Source of the DNA: Cladorhizidae sp. MBARI D1340-BT2
Taxonomy: Eukaryota; Porifera; Demospongiae; Poecilosclerida; Cladorhizidae
Assembly: GCA_028752905.1 (NCBI GenBank)
Contig: JAQNBH010000011.1
Location: 33,690,017 to 33,754,016 of the forward strand
Reading direction: 5' to 3'
Length of the DNA: 64,000 nt
The notes under the pieces were generated by a model. It saw only the letters and a program-made list of their open reading frames with translations, was not told the origin of the DNA and searched no databases. Within the stretch, counting starts at the first letter, position 1; each line of letters starts with the position of its first letter. A program made the translations under genes and the position numbers. This document shows positions 1-12,039 of the stretch, one piece after another.

Positions 1-311
1 CACAAGTGTGTTTATTGTATTGATGACCCTTTAGGTGCTTACTGAAACAGACGAGTTGTAGTCGAAGCATTTAACATTTTTTAGTCTTCTGGTAGTGCAA
101 ATGAGAGGAATGTGCAAATGATGAGGATTGACAGATCAAAGATGAATTTCTCATGTTTTACAGGGTTTTTTATTTATTTTTGGTGGGGGGGGGGGGTGGG
201 GGGGGGTTAGATACCATAGCGAAGTGAAGGATTTTTCGGGCTAAAATTGGCATTTAGGATACTGAGAAGCTGCCTACATTTTCTAATGGTCCAACCAATA
301 GGAGTGCTACA

Positions 312-623
312 GTGATGAGCACACTAACATACCAGGCAGATAATGATGGTTATGCTTTCACATGTATAGTGTTAGGAGAAGGACACAGAAACTGGGTGGC
401 TCCAGCCCTGTGTAAGAAAGATGGATGTGCAGTATCTCCTTGCCTTCCATTTTCTGATTCTATTAGATTAGCTACTGAAGTCTGTACCCACAACATTGGG
501 TGGTTGTGGTTCTACGCACATGGCTCTGGGATAGCAGAAATTTCAAGTACCCCATTCCTGGAATTCTTTGAGGAGCTGGCCTTGGAGTCAGCAACAACAA
601 AACCTGTCCTACGCGAAAGATAG
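312..623 (+). other. Unrecognised open frame of 103 codons
   Basis: An ATG-to-TAG frame of 103 codons with balanced composition, containing two Cys-rich stretches and a Trp-rich segment (GWLWFYAHGSG). I do not recognise a family. It ends exactly where a LINE 3' fragment begins, so it may be flanking sequence, part of an older element, or chance. No splice partner was found. Confidence 0.15.
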
Positions 624-890
624 TGAGTACTGCTGGAGCTGTGGCTCCTATGGCTGAGGAGAAGAAAGTGGCCAAGTATATATGCCAATCTGGATCCTTG
701 TCAATTTTTTGTGCCTGTAACCATTGAGATTAGGGAGTTATTGAGGCCAGATCGATGGCTTTCCTGAAGGAGCTCAGCTCAGTATAAGGCAAAGAACTGG
801 GGAGGTGATTGCTCATGCTCACATCCTTCAGCATCTCTCGGTGGCAGTCCAGAGGGGGAATGGCTTATCTGTATTCAGGAGTTAAACTTG
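624..890 (+). mobile_element. LINE 3'-end fragment (same family as 9.8-11.4 kb)
   Basis: This stretch aligns by eye with 11,083-11,360: both encode the AGAVA-x-AEE-x-KVAKY segment, then LKELS, then the QSR-GMAYLY region near the end of the pol protein. The copy is 5'-truncated and carries stops and frameshifts, as expected for a dead non-LTR insertion. An AT-rich tail follows. Confidence 0.75.
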
Positions 891-1512
891 TCAAATTAGC
901 TTTTTAGTTATTAGATCTAGTTACATATTTTGTATTAATCCTAGTTTTATTTTTTATGTTGTATTCTAGTTGTGTGCATATATATATTGCTAATTAGTAT
1001 AAATTTATTTTTGTGTTTTATTCTAGTTGTTATATTATATATTGTTAATTAGTTATAAATATATTTCTTTATTTTTATGTTATGTTAATCCTAGTTGCTA
1101 TTTTTGTTGTATTATATATTATATTGTTTTAAAAAAATGGAACAATAAAAGTTCATCGAATATTTGCACAAGAACTATATTATATTAGAAGCTCATATAA
1201 TTTTTTTTTTTTTTACATGCATATTGCATAAATTTAATAGAAATAATTATCGTCAGGTACTGAGCTGGATCCAAGCACTGCAGCAGTGTTTCCTCGTTGG
1301 ATTGCAACTGCAATTCTTTGCAGCAGGAAATGGTAGGCACGAGACTCCGTTTTGAGGCGTGCACCTAGCTCTTGGAGAAAACACTGGGTCTTTGCCTCAG
1401 ACCCAAATAGTTATAATTATATTTGTTAATCCTGGATGCTAATTTTTTATATATTTGTTTTTTTGTTACATTGTTAGTAGCTTGAAATGAATGCTACTAA
1501 TTTCATTATATA
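891..1512. other. AT-rich stretch without recognisable gene
   Basis: AT-rich DNA with short repeated phrases (tattctagttgttatatt, repeated near 960-1,060) and an oligo-T tract near 1,200. It probably represents the tail of the preceding LINE fragment and unclassified DNA. No coding signal was recognised. Confidence 0.4.
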
Positions 1513-1658
1513 GATATTTTGATGATATATTCTGCATTGTAAAGAGAGACAAAGAAGAACTCTTTAAACATGTGAATATCATCATGTCCACAATCATGTT
1601 CACCATAGAGTTGGAGAAGGAATTTATGATGTCATTAAGGTGGGTGGAAACTGAATAA
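1513..1658 (+). pseudogene. Penelope-like RT fragment (palm motif C region)
   Basis: The frame starting at 1,513 reads RYFDDIFCIVKRD, then KHVN, then MFTIELEKE, then stops. This matches the R-Y-V-D-D-T-F motif C of Penelope-like reverse transcriptases, followed by their typical H-x-N and IQFT-x-E-x-E positions. Only about 48 residues remain, with no upstream finger or palm motifs and no GIY-YIG domain, so it is a fossil. A related intron-maturase-like RT cannot be excluded from so short a piece. Confidence 0.6.
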
Positions 1659-3289
1659 TCTCTCTCTGGAAGTATTTTCTTATTCACTCACTTCAAAGCA
1701 ACTAACTTAATTAATAGGGCCCTGAATATTTTGGATCAGCGTCACCTTCTCCCAGAATGGCTACGCAGCTCGTTTGAAGTCGACAATTAATACTCGTGGA
1801 CAACCTGGGAATAATGTGGCCCAGATCTGCACATGGAATATTTAAACGAAGAGCTGACATCGCTGGTTCAGATTAAATAGCATTGGGATATTCCTCAGCC
1901 ACACTATGTGTCAACCATCTGATGTGCACGTGTGTGTTGTGTCTCGAGCTGCTTTTGCACGAGCCCACTACAATGGATGTAAAAATTAAAAATAAATTTA
2001 GTTGCAGTAGACATGTTTGCATCTCTTTCCTTTCCCGAGCAAGTATATATATACCTCTTCCTCATGTATATAAATGGTATGAATATACATCTGACCACCA
2101 TTTGCAACGTTCCTCAGAGCAAGACATGACAGTTGGTGGCTTTCCCATTAGACATTTCCAATAGTAAATCAAGTAACAAATCTTATCTGTGGATCAAATC
2201 TTGCTCATCGATCACGAGACCCACACATTCCAATGTCCTGTGCTCCCACGTCAGGTAATGCATAATGCATTTCTCATGTATTTCAGAATTTTCTATGCAC
2301 ACGTGCACAGGGCGACTTTGATGTTGCATATCACATTAGATCCAGCAAAACCTCACCTACAGGCCCCTGCAGCAGAACTGTTGATGTTATTCCTTCAGTT
2401 GGCCCTCATCTGCACTTATAAGGACACTGTAATATTAATGGAGACTTCTGGGAAATGAAGATGTCTTTGTTGGGACAAAGTCCTGCCATTTTAAAATGGG
2501 CACACTAGCCATGCATCAGCATGTTTGGAGAAAGCACTTGCCACACGCATCATAGAGCAGACACATGTATCAAAATTGTCATTACCTACTCGTAATTGTC
2601 TATATAGCTGTGCCTCACTCTTTACTTTGCACTATCTGCCTTTTGCTTGTCCAAATACATTTCACCATCGCCACAAAATACTCGGGGACATGGCATCCTC
2701 ATGTTGGCCAAGTGTCTACCCACCAGTGCTCATGTTTGAAAACATTACCACGACTGAGTGCAGGTATATACATACGTCTGCTATATAGTATACACTATGG
2801 ACATGAAACTAATGAATAGTGCAGACAATAACAGTAGATAATATTACAATGTTACAATTGTTTATTGATTAAGCCTTGGTGTGGAACTTGAAGTCCTGGA
2901 GCAGGCAAAGAGAGAGAAATTGCAGCAGTAATTTGACGGCATAAAAATTGACAACTGTTTCATGTTATTAAGTGGGAGGGATATACCTCTAACCACAAAA
3001 AGATGGAAGCATATTTGTAATCGCCATAACTTTTCCCCCTTTCCTCGGTGCAGGTAATGTTTGCAGCACATTGCTAGTCTGTGTTTTCCAGAGTCTGCAG
3101 GCACATTTTCTTAGAATTTCAGCCTTTCCCTGAAACACTTTGTTGCTCTACAAGCCCAGTTTATTAAATCATGGTAATTGCATGTGCAATACCAATGAAG
3201 ACCCAAAGGTCACCTCTTTTACCGAACATGGCTTGGCAATTATTACAGTAAAAATTTAATCTGGCACGCCCACATTACAGAGCACTAAA
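1659..3289. other. No recognisable gene
   Basis: Mixed-composition DNA with only short frames that match nothing I know. The part near 3,021-3,110 (aatcgccataact, then tctgcaggcacattttctt) resembles the left part of the TTAA-flanked element at 26.3 kb, so an old related element may lie here. Confidence 0.3.
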
Positions 3290-4620
3290 TTAACCCTTCC
3301 ACCGTTGACTTTATTTTGAAAAATTGACTTGCATAAACATAATTTCAGCAAAGGTTGACTAAAGTCCTTAGCAACCATAGTTCACATGAAAGCCCTTGTA
3401 ATGACCAACATTGTGGTAACCTACAGTTGCCATAGAAACAAACCACAATGCCATGAATCTAATTAGAAGTTTTGAGTTCTGGTTTCACAGATAATTAACA
3501 ATTGTAGTAATATGATCTATGTACGTGCACACACGTATATGGCCTTATTTCATTTCCCCCTCTAGTATGGTATATAAGCAAGGTGCTTTCAGCCACTCAG
3601 ACAGTGATGGAGGCTTGATAAGATACTGGCCAGCAACATACAAGAAGACATCATTGTGCCACACTACCACACACTACCACAATGTAATATATAGAGACAC
3701 CATCTAGGAATATATATTTTCACATTTCATTTACTCTTATAACACTTGGTACACAATGTATGTAGCATCAAACATGACTGGTACAAGAAGCCATTGAGGT
3801 ATCCAAATGAATACTGGAAGTTACTTGACTATGTGTACTCGGACGTGCAAGTTGACTACTCCTAGCTCTACTACTGCCCCTAGTTCTGCGACTACGCTGA
3901 CCAACAGGCCTTGAATGAGTATGAACCGAAGGAGTATGAACTTCACAAGAAGTGGCTATGAGGAAGGGTAACAGTGAAGGGGTTGGTTGCACCATACCTA
4001 AAAAGAATAATGTCAACATAAACAAAAAGTATTGCCTCCTCGACCTAATGAATTTATATATGGATTGTCCCACGAAAGAACAGCTAAACCATTCTATCCA
4101 GAACATGCTTTTCCTTGCTAGCTACTTAGCTAGCAAGTAAACAAAACTCACTAGCCTAGTTTTCTTCGTCACTGCTAGACTCTCCTCCGCCCAAGCAGAC
4201 TATCGAGCGACACCGCTCTCGCCAGAAAATTGTCCAAAAGTATCTCCCACCCATCGATAGCACAATTTCAGGATCAATGCTACTCTTCCCAAGTTAGGAA
4301 TAGATTACTTCACCTTCCTAGTTGCTACTTTTGTCCTCTGATAGGACGTAGTCATCGTCTTGAATCCTAGAAAGAACTTTAGTCTGACCGTCATTTCCAA
4401 CTTGATCAAAAAGTGAACGGTCAGCGATTTCAATTTTACTTTACCTTAGTTACCGAACCCGTACGGCTCTTATATTCGGCATGTACGTAGAGCAAGAAAT
4501 GAGCTATTTTTTTATATTCATATCTTAATTTACAAGCGAACGATTGATTTTTTAATGATTTTTCACCGATAATTAGGTGGTTTGGACGTATATATACGCT
4601 TATGACGGTGAGTGGGTTAA
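3290..4620. mobile_element. Possible degraded TTAA-flanked (piggyBac-like) element
   Basis: The left edge reads TTAACCCTTCCACCGTTGAC. The reverse complement of the right edge reads TTAACCCACTCACCGTCATA. Both edges are TTAA followed by a similar 12-15 bp, as in piggyBac-type elements. No transposase frame is readable inside. The pairing could be chance over 1.3 kb. Confidence 0.3.
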
Positions 4621-4920
4621 GGAACTCTCAAACGATATGAGAAACAATACAATTGAATCAACTAATGCCAAAGTTATGATTTCATTGAAATCTGATTTCC
4701 ATGAATCATGGAAATGAGCCATCAAAGTTGGGGGAATGCGTTTGCATGATATTGGCAACTTGAGAAGACCTCATGCCCACCAAAACAGTTTCCAACTAGA
4801 AAAGGAAGTGGCCAAGTCAGTGGAGCAGGACCACTGCACAACAGTCATGAATAGACTCGGTGTGAAGTTCACTTCCTCTCAGCAAGAAATGAGCTTCCTG
4901 GTATACAGGGTAGCCATTAT

Positions 4921-5030
4921 ATGACTTACCTCTTTGTTAACCATAAGTTTGAAATGTGAGCACGCAATGCCTCTAAAACTTTGGTAGATGAGATTTAAAA
5001 GAATGAGGTATAGTCCCCTTACAGCTAGAG
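4921..5030. repeat. Fragment resembling right half of the 26.3-27.0 kb element
   Basis: cataagtttgaaatg, then gcaatgcctctaaaactttgg, resembles 26,870-26,930 (cataacttggaaatgg, then gaatgcctctcaaagtttgg). It is therefore probably an old member of the same TTAA-site family. The flanking 4,621-5,300 otherwise holds no recognised gene. Confidence 0.4.
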
Positions 5031-5040
5031 TCTTCAGTCA

Positions 5041-5150
5041 GTGAATGTAAGGTGTGTTTGTGTGTGTATGTGTGTTGTATATGTGTGTTGTGTGTGTCAT
5101 ACAGCAGTGAATGTAAGGTGTGTGGTGTGTGTATGTGTGTGTATATACAT
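5041..5150. repeat. Imperfect (TG)n microsatellite
   Basis: Two blocks of interrupted TG repeats, each introduced by the phrase gtgaatgtaaggtgtg, so the block itself is tandemly duplicated. The open frames across it on both strands are artefacts of the repeat. Confidence 0.8.
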
Positions 5151-5307
5151 GAAATTTGAGAGGAGTGGTCAACTCTCCAGAATACTCAAAGGGGAGCTGG
5201 AATGCATATACTGTACAGCTTACATGCATTAAGCAACTCCATTCTACAGTCGATTATTATGTCATGGCTACAGGTTCAACCACACCCCACAATACATGCA
5301 TGCCTCC

Positions 5308-5502
5308 TTACCAGTCGTAGATGAGAGGTTCTGGGGCGGAGCTTGAAGCTGTGGCAGGATGAAGCAGACAAGGGTGGGGCCTAGAATGATATACAGAAGT
5401 GCGATTCAAGTTTGCATTTAGGAAATGTGTGCTGCCTCGGTATGACACTAGGTTCTTTAGCGGAATGTGTCTATGAGATTCCTGTTTATTAGTTGGGATA
5501 TC
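5308..5502 (-). CDS. Possible terminal exon, minus strand, unrecognised
   Basis: On the minus strand a good acceptor (ctgtgcag) at 5,503 is followed by about 64 open codons ending LIYDW and TAA. A basic/polar, Ser/Pro-rich tail such as this would suit the C-terminus of the membrane protein encoded at 5,969-6,638, which ends at a GTGAGT that also looks like a donor. However, joining those two sites puts this exon in the wrong frame and gives an early stop. The link is unproven and the frame may be chance. Confidence 0.25.
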   Translation of the reverse strand, partial: DIPTNKQESHRHIPLKNLVSYRGSTHFLNANLNRTSVYHSRPHPCLLHPATASSSAPEPLIYDW

Positions 5503-5968
5503 CTGCACAGCCCAATCTGAGGGTGGTTTCTATTGGAGTTGCTCTCAACAAAGGGCAGGCTGCACACTTATACTGTATATAAACACACAGAGAGTTATAA
5601 CAATAAAAGTGTGTGTGCATTTAGCCATCAAGTCAACTATGGAAGAAGTCTAGATCAAAAAGGCACACACTCACACACACTTGTGTTCCCCCATGCCTTG
5701 TGCATACTTCTGTTCACCAACTCAAAATCAGTTGTACCAAGTATCCCTACGATAAAGACCCCGAACTTGGTATCCCTTAATTTAACAACCATTAAATGCA
5801 ATTGTTAAATGTATACAAATGCAAATGGCCTCTCATGCCTCTAGTGGTGTAGCTACTACACTTGAGATCTATCAAGAGGCTGAACCCAGTTATTACCAAG
5901 ATAAATCATCCCTCCCCCAGAAAACAACAAAAAAACACTGAGATTGTAAAATTATTTTAACCACTCAC

Positions 5969-6638
5969 TCACCACATATACTTAGCTGGCATTTCATCAT
6001 TCCATTGGTGCATGTGCATGTAGACCAACCTTACCATCACCTCCACTCCAATGAAGATGATTGACATAAAAAACCTGCTGTGTGGCAAGGAAAAAACGAC
6101 TATGCCAACCACTAATCCGATAGCAATTGTAATCCAATCCACCATAATCACTAAGAGGCCGTAGTTCACACCTTCTAACGAACTTCGCAGAGTCGAGGTA
6201 ATGTGGAGTATCATGCTTACAAGTGAAAATACTTCACTCTGCCATACTTCATTCACAACAAAGAAACACATAGTCATGGAGTGTATGAAGAACTTGGTAT
6301 AAGCTTGGAACGACATTACATCCATATCTCTGGTGCAATCTTCAATAGTCATCCCATCTTCACAGGGGTATGTTCGTTTTCCTGATTGGTTGAGGTGGCA
6401 ATTTGTAAATGCAACCGCCAACCTCCTCTGATTCCAGGAGTTAAATTTGTACATGTTTTCTAGCAATTCTGTTCCAACATTCCGACTGTTCTGAATTTTG
6501 CATCAGCTGGTAGTGTTGAGACCCCAGACCAGTGATCTCCTCGTTGGTAAGCATCCCTAACCCACGGCTAAAGCTAAAGCCCGGGAGGCTCACAAAGATA
6601 AAGCAGATTGCAGCTGTTACTGTACCACAATAGAACAT
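5969..6638 (-). CDS. Brambleberry/Kar5/GEX1-like nuclear fusion protein, frameshifted
   Basis: The core reads RRLAVAFTNCHL, then SGKRTYPCED, then IEDCTRDMD, then FQAYTKFFIHS, then MCFFVVNEVWQ. This is the conserved Cys-rich signature of brambleberry (metazoan relative of yeast Kar5 and plant GEX1), an ER/nuclear-envelope protein needed for nuclear membrane fusion. A hydrophobic N-terminus (MFYCGTVTAAICFIFVSL) looks like a signal peptide. The C-terminus has two or three hydrophobic segments before HQWNDEMPAKYMW, as in the family. The product is about 220 aa, much shorter than usual, and lacks a long coiled-coil middle. A one-base frameshift near 6,475-6,490 separates the N-terminal part (to LMQN) from the rest (RNVGTELLENMYKF), so this is either a pseudogene or an assembly error. 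I place the start at the ATG at 6,638. A longer frame starts at 6,662 but draws its first residues from the adjacent hAT terminus. Confidence 0.7.
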
Positions 6639-6642
6639 AGCC

Positions 6643-8329
6643 CATACTTGCCAACTTTCCATAAGTTAATTCCGGGACATTAATTTATATACGGCGCGAA
6701 TTTTCGACTACGCCCCCTAATTAGCGTGCGCCTTTCCCCATTAATTTTCTACGCGACCGGTTCATTTCATCATACAGCTGTGAGGTTTCTGTAGATTTCC
6801 GGAAGAGGCGGTTGAATTTATCCATTAAAAGAGCAACAGAGGTTTCGTCAGAGGATTCTCAAGCCTTGAAAGAATGCTAGCTGTTTCAGCTTCCTCACAA
6901 GACAAGAAGAATGACTTCAAACCATCATACTGCCTGAGGTAACGAACGATTCACACACTTCAGCAAGCTGAGCCATCGTGTGGGGCAATGCTTCAAAATC
7001 ACCCCTGGCTCAGTGGTGAAAAGTGAACACCTTAGGATGACAAATTGCTGCTCTCTTGCTGCTATGGAAGTAGTAGAATATGTCGATGAAGAGCTGGTCA
7101 ATGTTCACTGGGAGTACCTTCAAACCAGCTTTGACTGTTAAATCAGCCAAATGGCAGATGCAACCAACATCATACAAAGTTGGGATCTCATCCTTAATCA
7201 GCTTCTGCACACCTGACCTCACTCCTTTCATAACATTGGTGGTATCAGATATGAAAGACACTGCATTGTCAAAGCTGAGCCCATTCTTATTAGTCAGTGA
7301 CTCCTTCAAGGCTTGAAACAAGTTGGTAACTATATCAATGTTCACAACAGGCATATCCAAGAATCTCGTCCGTACTTCACCTACCTGTTGATCAAGAAGC
7401 CTCAAAAGAATTATGCAAGACTTATCCCTCTTGTCATGGGATTCATCAATCATCAAAGAGAATGGACCACTTGACATTGACTCCATAACTCTCCATGTGA
7501 AGTAAGGAGCAAGAGCTTTCTTCACTATGGCGGTGGTTTTGGTGTGGGAACAGGATAATTTCTTTGCAATTTCAGAGTCTGGGAACATCTTGCTGAAAAG
7601 CTTGGTGGCATGGTCACTAGACAGAAAGGATATGTTGTGCTTAGCAACAAATGTAGCCCACCTGACCTCTGCTTCGATTACTTGATCACTTCTCTGATGT
7701 TGGAAGAGAGAGGTGATTGGAATAGTTGATAGCACAGCCTTTGACATATCCTTATGTTTCTTGTTCTTGAGGTGAGATGTGACATCATTACGGCCACCAT
7801 GGGTAACACCAAAGTCGATTGCACACAGAGTACATCAGGCATACAAGTGACGGCAAGACTACTGACATTACTATTGCATTGAACACAAGCAGCACACTGT
7901 ACCCATGATGTTATTATTTACCCTGTATTTGCTGTATTCCATGCTTACTTACTTTGTCATTATATATATTTTATTTATACCTTTGACTATCCCTATCCCC
8001 TGAAATTCTTTGATCCATTTATTGTCAAAATGGCTCTGGATAACGTGCTCAGAAGTTTCACGTGAGTGCCGCACCTCCAATCGAAACAAGGTCAAAGGTT
8101 GTTTGGCAAACCCGATCTGTCTGCTAAAAAGTGTCCTGTTTTTGTTGCTTTACGAGTGTTAAAGGACTAAACTGAACAAGCTTGAGACTGCAGTGGCCAT
8201 CTAAGCGAGTGGAAGCGCAAGGTGCGCGTAGCTGTAAATTCCGGGACATTTCCGGGACAAGGACACCACCGGGACAAGGCTCAAAATTCCGGGACTGTCC
8301 GGGCCATTCCGGGACGGTTGGCAACTCTG
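6643..8329 (-). mobile_element. hAT-type DNA element, copy A
   Basis: The left end CATACTTGCCAACTTTCC and the right end (reverse complement CAGAGTTGCCAACCGTCC) form an imperfect terminal inverted repeat. Flanking 8 bp are acatagcc and aattagcc, six of eight matching, consistent with an old hAT 8 bp target duplication. Near-identical sequence recurs at 50,800-53,756. The right subterminal region repeats ccgggac motifs. The element sits 5 bp from the likely start codon of the brambleberry-like gene. Confidence 0.8.
7010..7840 (-). pseudogene. hAT transposase fragment (DUF4371-like), copy A
   Basis: A 245-codon frame reads AEVRWATFVAKHNISF, then MFPDSEIAKKLSCSHTKTTA, then SLMIDESHDKRDK, then VGCICHLADLTVKAGLKVLP. 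This is the catalytic-core arrangement of hAT transposases related to DUF4371/ZNF862-like proteins, with the DES motif carrying the first catalytic Asp. Upstream, a C-x2-C...H zinc finger is readable only after a nonsense change (CGA to TGA, near 7,839) relative to copy B. Downstream a frameshift follows FYYFHSSKR, and the C-terminal dimerisation region is absent. It cannot encode a working transposase. Confidence 0.8.
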
Positions 8330-8780
8330 AATTAGCCATAGCTCTTTGCTAAATGGACGATTCCAAACTCCAGCCACTTGCGCGCACGAGCTCACAGCGG
8401 GACGCGCACTTGCTGGAAGCCTGCCTAGCACGTGTCAAAACTCAATGGGGACCACATAAAACAACAAAACAAAAAACACGCTAGACGACCCTTTACCAGT
8501 TAGTAATGCCGCGTGCGGGGGGGGGCTGGTATTTTTGGGGGGGGCCATGTTTCCTTTTTTGATGCATCGATTGAACTCTTTTTTTCCTTCCTCAGCTAGT
8601 AGTTGGTTGGTCAGGTTAGTTTCTGTAAACTTACACATTGTATACCTGTAACATAATTATCTCATAACATATCTCATACCATCGCTCATATATTATATCT
8701 TGCTATCTACTGGATATCAACATAGCTTCTGTCATAATCCTAACTCAGCGACTTTTATTGCTATTAACAATCGTAATTGT
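8330..8780. other. No gene seen; G-tract
   Basis: Flank of hAT copy A with a G-rich tract (about 8,516-8,545). Short frames only, none recognised. Confidence 0.3.
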
Positions 8781-9310
8781 CAGATGAAGTGTTAATGGAA
8801 TATCTTAAGGTACCCTGGTTTAATATGAGTTATGGTGAAAGAACAAGGGTCCAATATAGTGTTTGAAAGTTATGAGTGAATGTGTCTCTAGAACTTCTTG
8901 AGGTAAGTTGTTCCACAAGGTGATATATTTAGCCAGATACAAAAGAAAACTTGAATGCCTGTGTCTTAGCATAATTATGGTTAATTCAACAGTGGTATCG
9001 GTCCTGCCTGTTCAGTTTGAAAATGAATACATCTTGAGGAAGTAGCATGCAGCTGGCCTTTCATAATTTTGAATACCATATATAACTTCATAAATATTCT
9101 GCGATTCTCAAGAGATGTGCTTCTGATTTTGATTAGATAGTTGCAGGCCCACTATTTTGTACACATTTTGAGTGCAAACTTTTGGACTTTCTCAAGTGCC
9201 GCAACATCTATATAAGGGTCCCGAACTGGAACAGCATATTCCAGTTGCGGATGCACTAGGATATTGTACATCTCTAACATGCTAGTAGCATCTATACAAT
9301 TATTAATTTG
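8780..9310 (-). pseudogene. CR1/L2-like LINE, RT C-terminal fragment
   Basis: Minus-strand reading gives MYNILVHPQLEYAVPVRDPY, then LEKVQKFALKM, and after frameshifts LENRRIFMKLYMVFKI and a WNNLP-like stretch. These are the thumb and C-terminal phrases of CR1/L2/Jockey-type LINE proteins (LVRPxLEYxxxVWDP, LExVQR, LExRRxxxxL, WNxLP). It is 5'-truncated and interrupted by several stops. Confidence 0.7.
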
Positions 9311-9824
9311 GAAGAGTGGGTAAGGATGGAGAGGTGGCATTGCTTTTGGGAAAAGGTGTGGAGGGATTAAGTGATGCAGTGATGGAGGAGGTGGGCGAGT
9401 GTGTTATGTATTGGGTAGGGAAGTGGTGGGAGAGGAGAAAGGAACTGTTGTATGGCGAGCTGAGGAATGTTCTTTGCTCCCCTCCCCTCTCCTTGAACAG
9501 CGGGCCAATCATAACCTAGTAGTGTGGATATCATTATTAATTAAGTACTAATATAGTGTTAGTTACTGTAATACATGTGGTAGCCTTAACAGGCTCAGCA
9601 GTATCAAGAGTATACAGATATAATAAACGGTGTTATAATATTGGTCTCCACTATTAAAAGATCCTGTGAATGTTTGTTGTCTAGGGTGGCAAATTCTTGT
9701 TTTATTTCTTTTGTGACTATATATCCAATATAGATTTTTGTTTAAGGGGGTGCTTTGGGTCAGATTTAAATTTTGCATTTTTGTTGCATCACCGTCCTCC
9801 TTGTTCTGGGGTAACAACAATCAG

Positions 9825-11390
9825 CCAAAGCCGTGCAGCAGGGAGATCCTCTTGGCCCTCTCCTTGTCTGTCGCTCACTCCATCATAACTGCGCTCAGTT
9901 GTCATCGGAGTTGTGTGTAATATTTCTAGATGACATCACTCTGGGGGGATCAATGGAGGATATAATTCATGATCTTGAGCTCATCAAACAAACTGAGGAG
10001 ATTGGGCTAATTTTGAACAACGACAAGTCTGAGATCATTTGCCATGATGCTGTTTCGAAAAGACCATCTTATGCTCTCTCCTAGGAGCTCATGTGGTTGA
10101 TCCCTCTGATGCCTGTCTCCTGGGTTCTCCTCTGGGTAGCTTGGATGCTGTCCCAACTGTTCTCAGGGACAAAATCAGTGCCCTAGAGGTCATGGGGGAC
10201 AGGCTCAGATTTGTTTCAACTCGGGATGCCTTAATCCTGCTGCGTAATTCATTTTTATTTATAGCTTCTGTACACCCTCAGGACTTCTCCATGTTTTCTC
10301 TCTCCTGCCCAGATAGAGAGTCTCAAGTCAACTGTGAGTGGTATTACTAACACTAATTTCTCTGAGTATGTCCGTTCTTGGTAGGCAATCTCTCTTGTTA
10401 GGGTAGGGGGTCTTGGAATCAGGAGTGCAGTTCAGTTTGCACCCTCTGCCTTCTTGGCCTCAGCTGCTTCCACTCATGACCTGGTCCAAGCCATCCTGCC
10501 ACCTTACTTGCTTTCACACCATTCCTTTTGTGGATGATGCCTTTTCAGCATGGTCTATGGATCACAGCAGCCCCACACCATCTGGTCATGCGGCATGCTT
10601 CCAGAAGTCCTGGGATGCATGCATGGTGTCAAAGTCCATGGAATATTTGTTCAGAATGCACCTGTTGGCTAGAGCCCGGATTTTGGCTGTTTCAGCAAAA
10701 GATTCCGGTGCATGGCTAAATGCCCTCTCCATCTCGTCCCTGGGTTTGAGGATGGATGACAATACCGTCAGGGTTGCCATGAGTCTCTGCTTGGGCTCTA
10801 CTTTGTGTCACCTCCATAACTGCCTGCATTGTGGACCTGAAGTGGATCATCTCGCTATGCATGGTCTTAGCTGCAAGAGGTGCTTCTACTGTCATACCAC
10901 CATAGATGACATCAACTTTGGGCATTGTCATCTGCAGGTGCTCCCTCTGGGCTGGAACCATCAAGTCTCTTTCGTTCTGACATGAAAAGGCCTGGTGGGG
11001 TAACCATGGTTTCATGGAAGAATGGCAAGCAACTGGTGTGGGATGCGACCTGTCCAGATATGCTAGCCCAGTCATCAGGTGCAGCAGTGAGTAGTGCTGG
11101 AGCTGTGGCTGCTATAGCTGAGGAGAATAAAGTGGCCAAGTATGCCAGCTTAGATCCATGACCCTTTTTTGTGCCCATGGCCATTGAGTCTTTGGGGGTT
11201 GTCGGGGCAAGGTCGGTGGCTTACCTGAAGGAGCTCAGCCTCAGGATAAGGCAAAGAACTGGGGAGGTGAATACCCGTGCTCACCTCCTTCAGCGTCTCT
11301 CCCCATGGCAGTCCAGAGAGGGAATGGCTTGTCTGTATTGGGGTCGGTCGGGAGTTGAACTTGTTGTTAGTTTTTAGTTAGTTTTATTTA
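9825..11390 (+). mobile_element. Non-LTR retrotransposon pol remnant, RT to 3' end
   Basis: The plus strand begins inside the palm with QQGDPLGPLL (motif B) and VIFLDDITLGGS (motif C, LDD). It continues through KSEIIC, LLGSPLGS, LRDALILLRNSF-like text, VGGLGIRSA, and ends with RPGGVTMVSW, LVWDATCPD, SAGAVAAIAEENKVAKY and LKELSLRIRQRTGE. The RPxG...VWDATCPD segment fits a restriction-like endonuclease core downstream of the RT; that assignment is inference. At least three frameshifts and several stops are present (frames at 9,833, 10,093, 10,413 and 10,925). Upstream domains are missing. The 3' part is repeated at 624-890. Confidence 0.85.
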
Positions 11391-12039
11391 TATATTCATT
11401 TTATTTACTTATTTGTCTGTTATTAATTTTATTGTTTTTATATATGTTATATTGTTGTTGTATCAGTTTTAAGGTGTATAATGACGTCAATTATTGTTAC
11501 ACTGTAATAATATTATTTTGCTTACTTGATAAAATGTTACATGTGAAAATGTGTCAATTGCAAAATGTGACGTACAAAAAAAATTCTTTTTAGAGAGAGG
11601 GCCAGGAGATGGGGGGGGGGGGGGGGGGGGGACAATAATCATTGGAAGAGGATGAGGGAGGAGATGTCTTGGGGATTGGAACAATCAGGAATGCCTCCAA
11701 TCAACTGCAAAAAATTCCGTCAGAGAGGGAAGGATTAAAGATAAGAGAAAGAGGAGCAGATATGAAGTGAGCAGTTGAGAGCATTGGAGGGAGAGTAGCA
11801 ACCTTGTCTGGGGAGCATAGGACAGAGGAGCTTGGGTCGGTGCGGAGAAAGAGGATGAAAGGATAGATGGTGGGAGAAGGGAAGAAGATTTGTTGAAACA
11901 TGGAAAAAAGTTAATTTAGTACTTCAGCTTTGGATTGGGAGGAGGTGCAGATTTAACTTTGCTATATATGTAAGAGTAAAATGAACTGAGTTGGTGAAGA
12001 TGTGATTCTTTTTTTGGAAGAAGCAGCATTTTGTAGATG
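11391..12039. other. Non-coding stretch with poly-G tract
   Basis: AT-rich sequence after the LINE, then a 20-base-scale G tract near 11,612-11,631, then purine-rich DNA. No gene recognised. Part may belong to the minus-strand LINE to the right. Confidence 0.35.

Noticed and set aside
8516..8545. Poly-G tracts (also at 181-207, 11,612, 24,030, 26,953, 43,322) as functional G-quadruplex sites
   Set aside because: Homopolymer tracts are common here and give no further sign of function.
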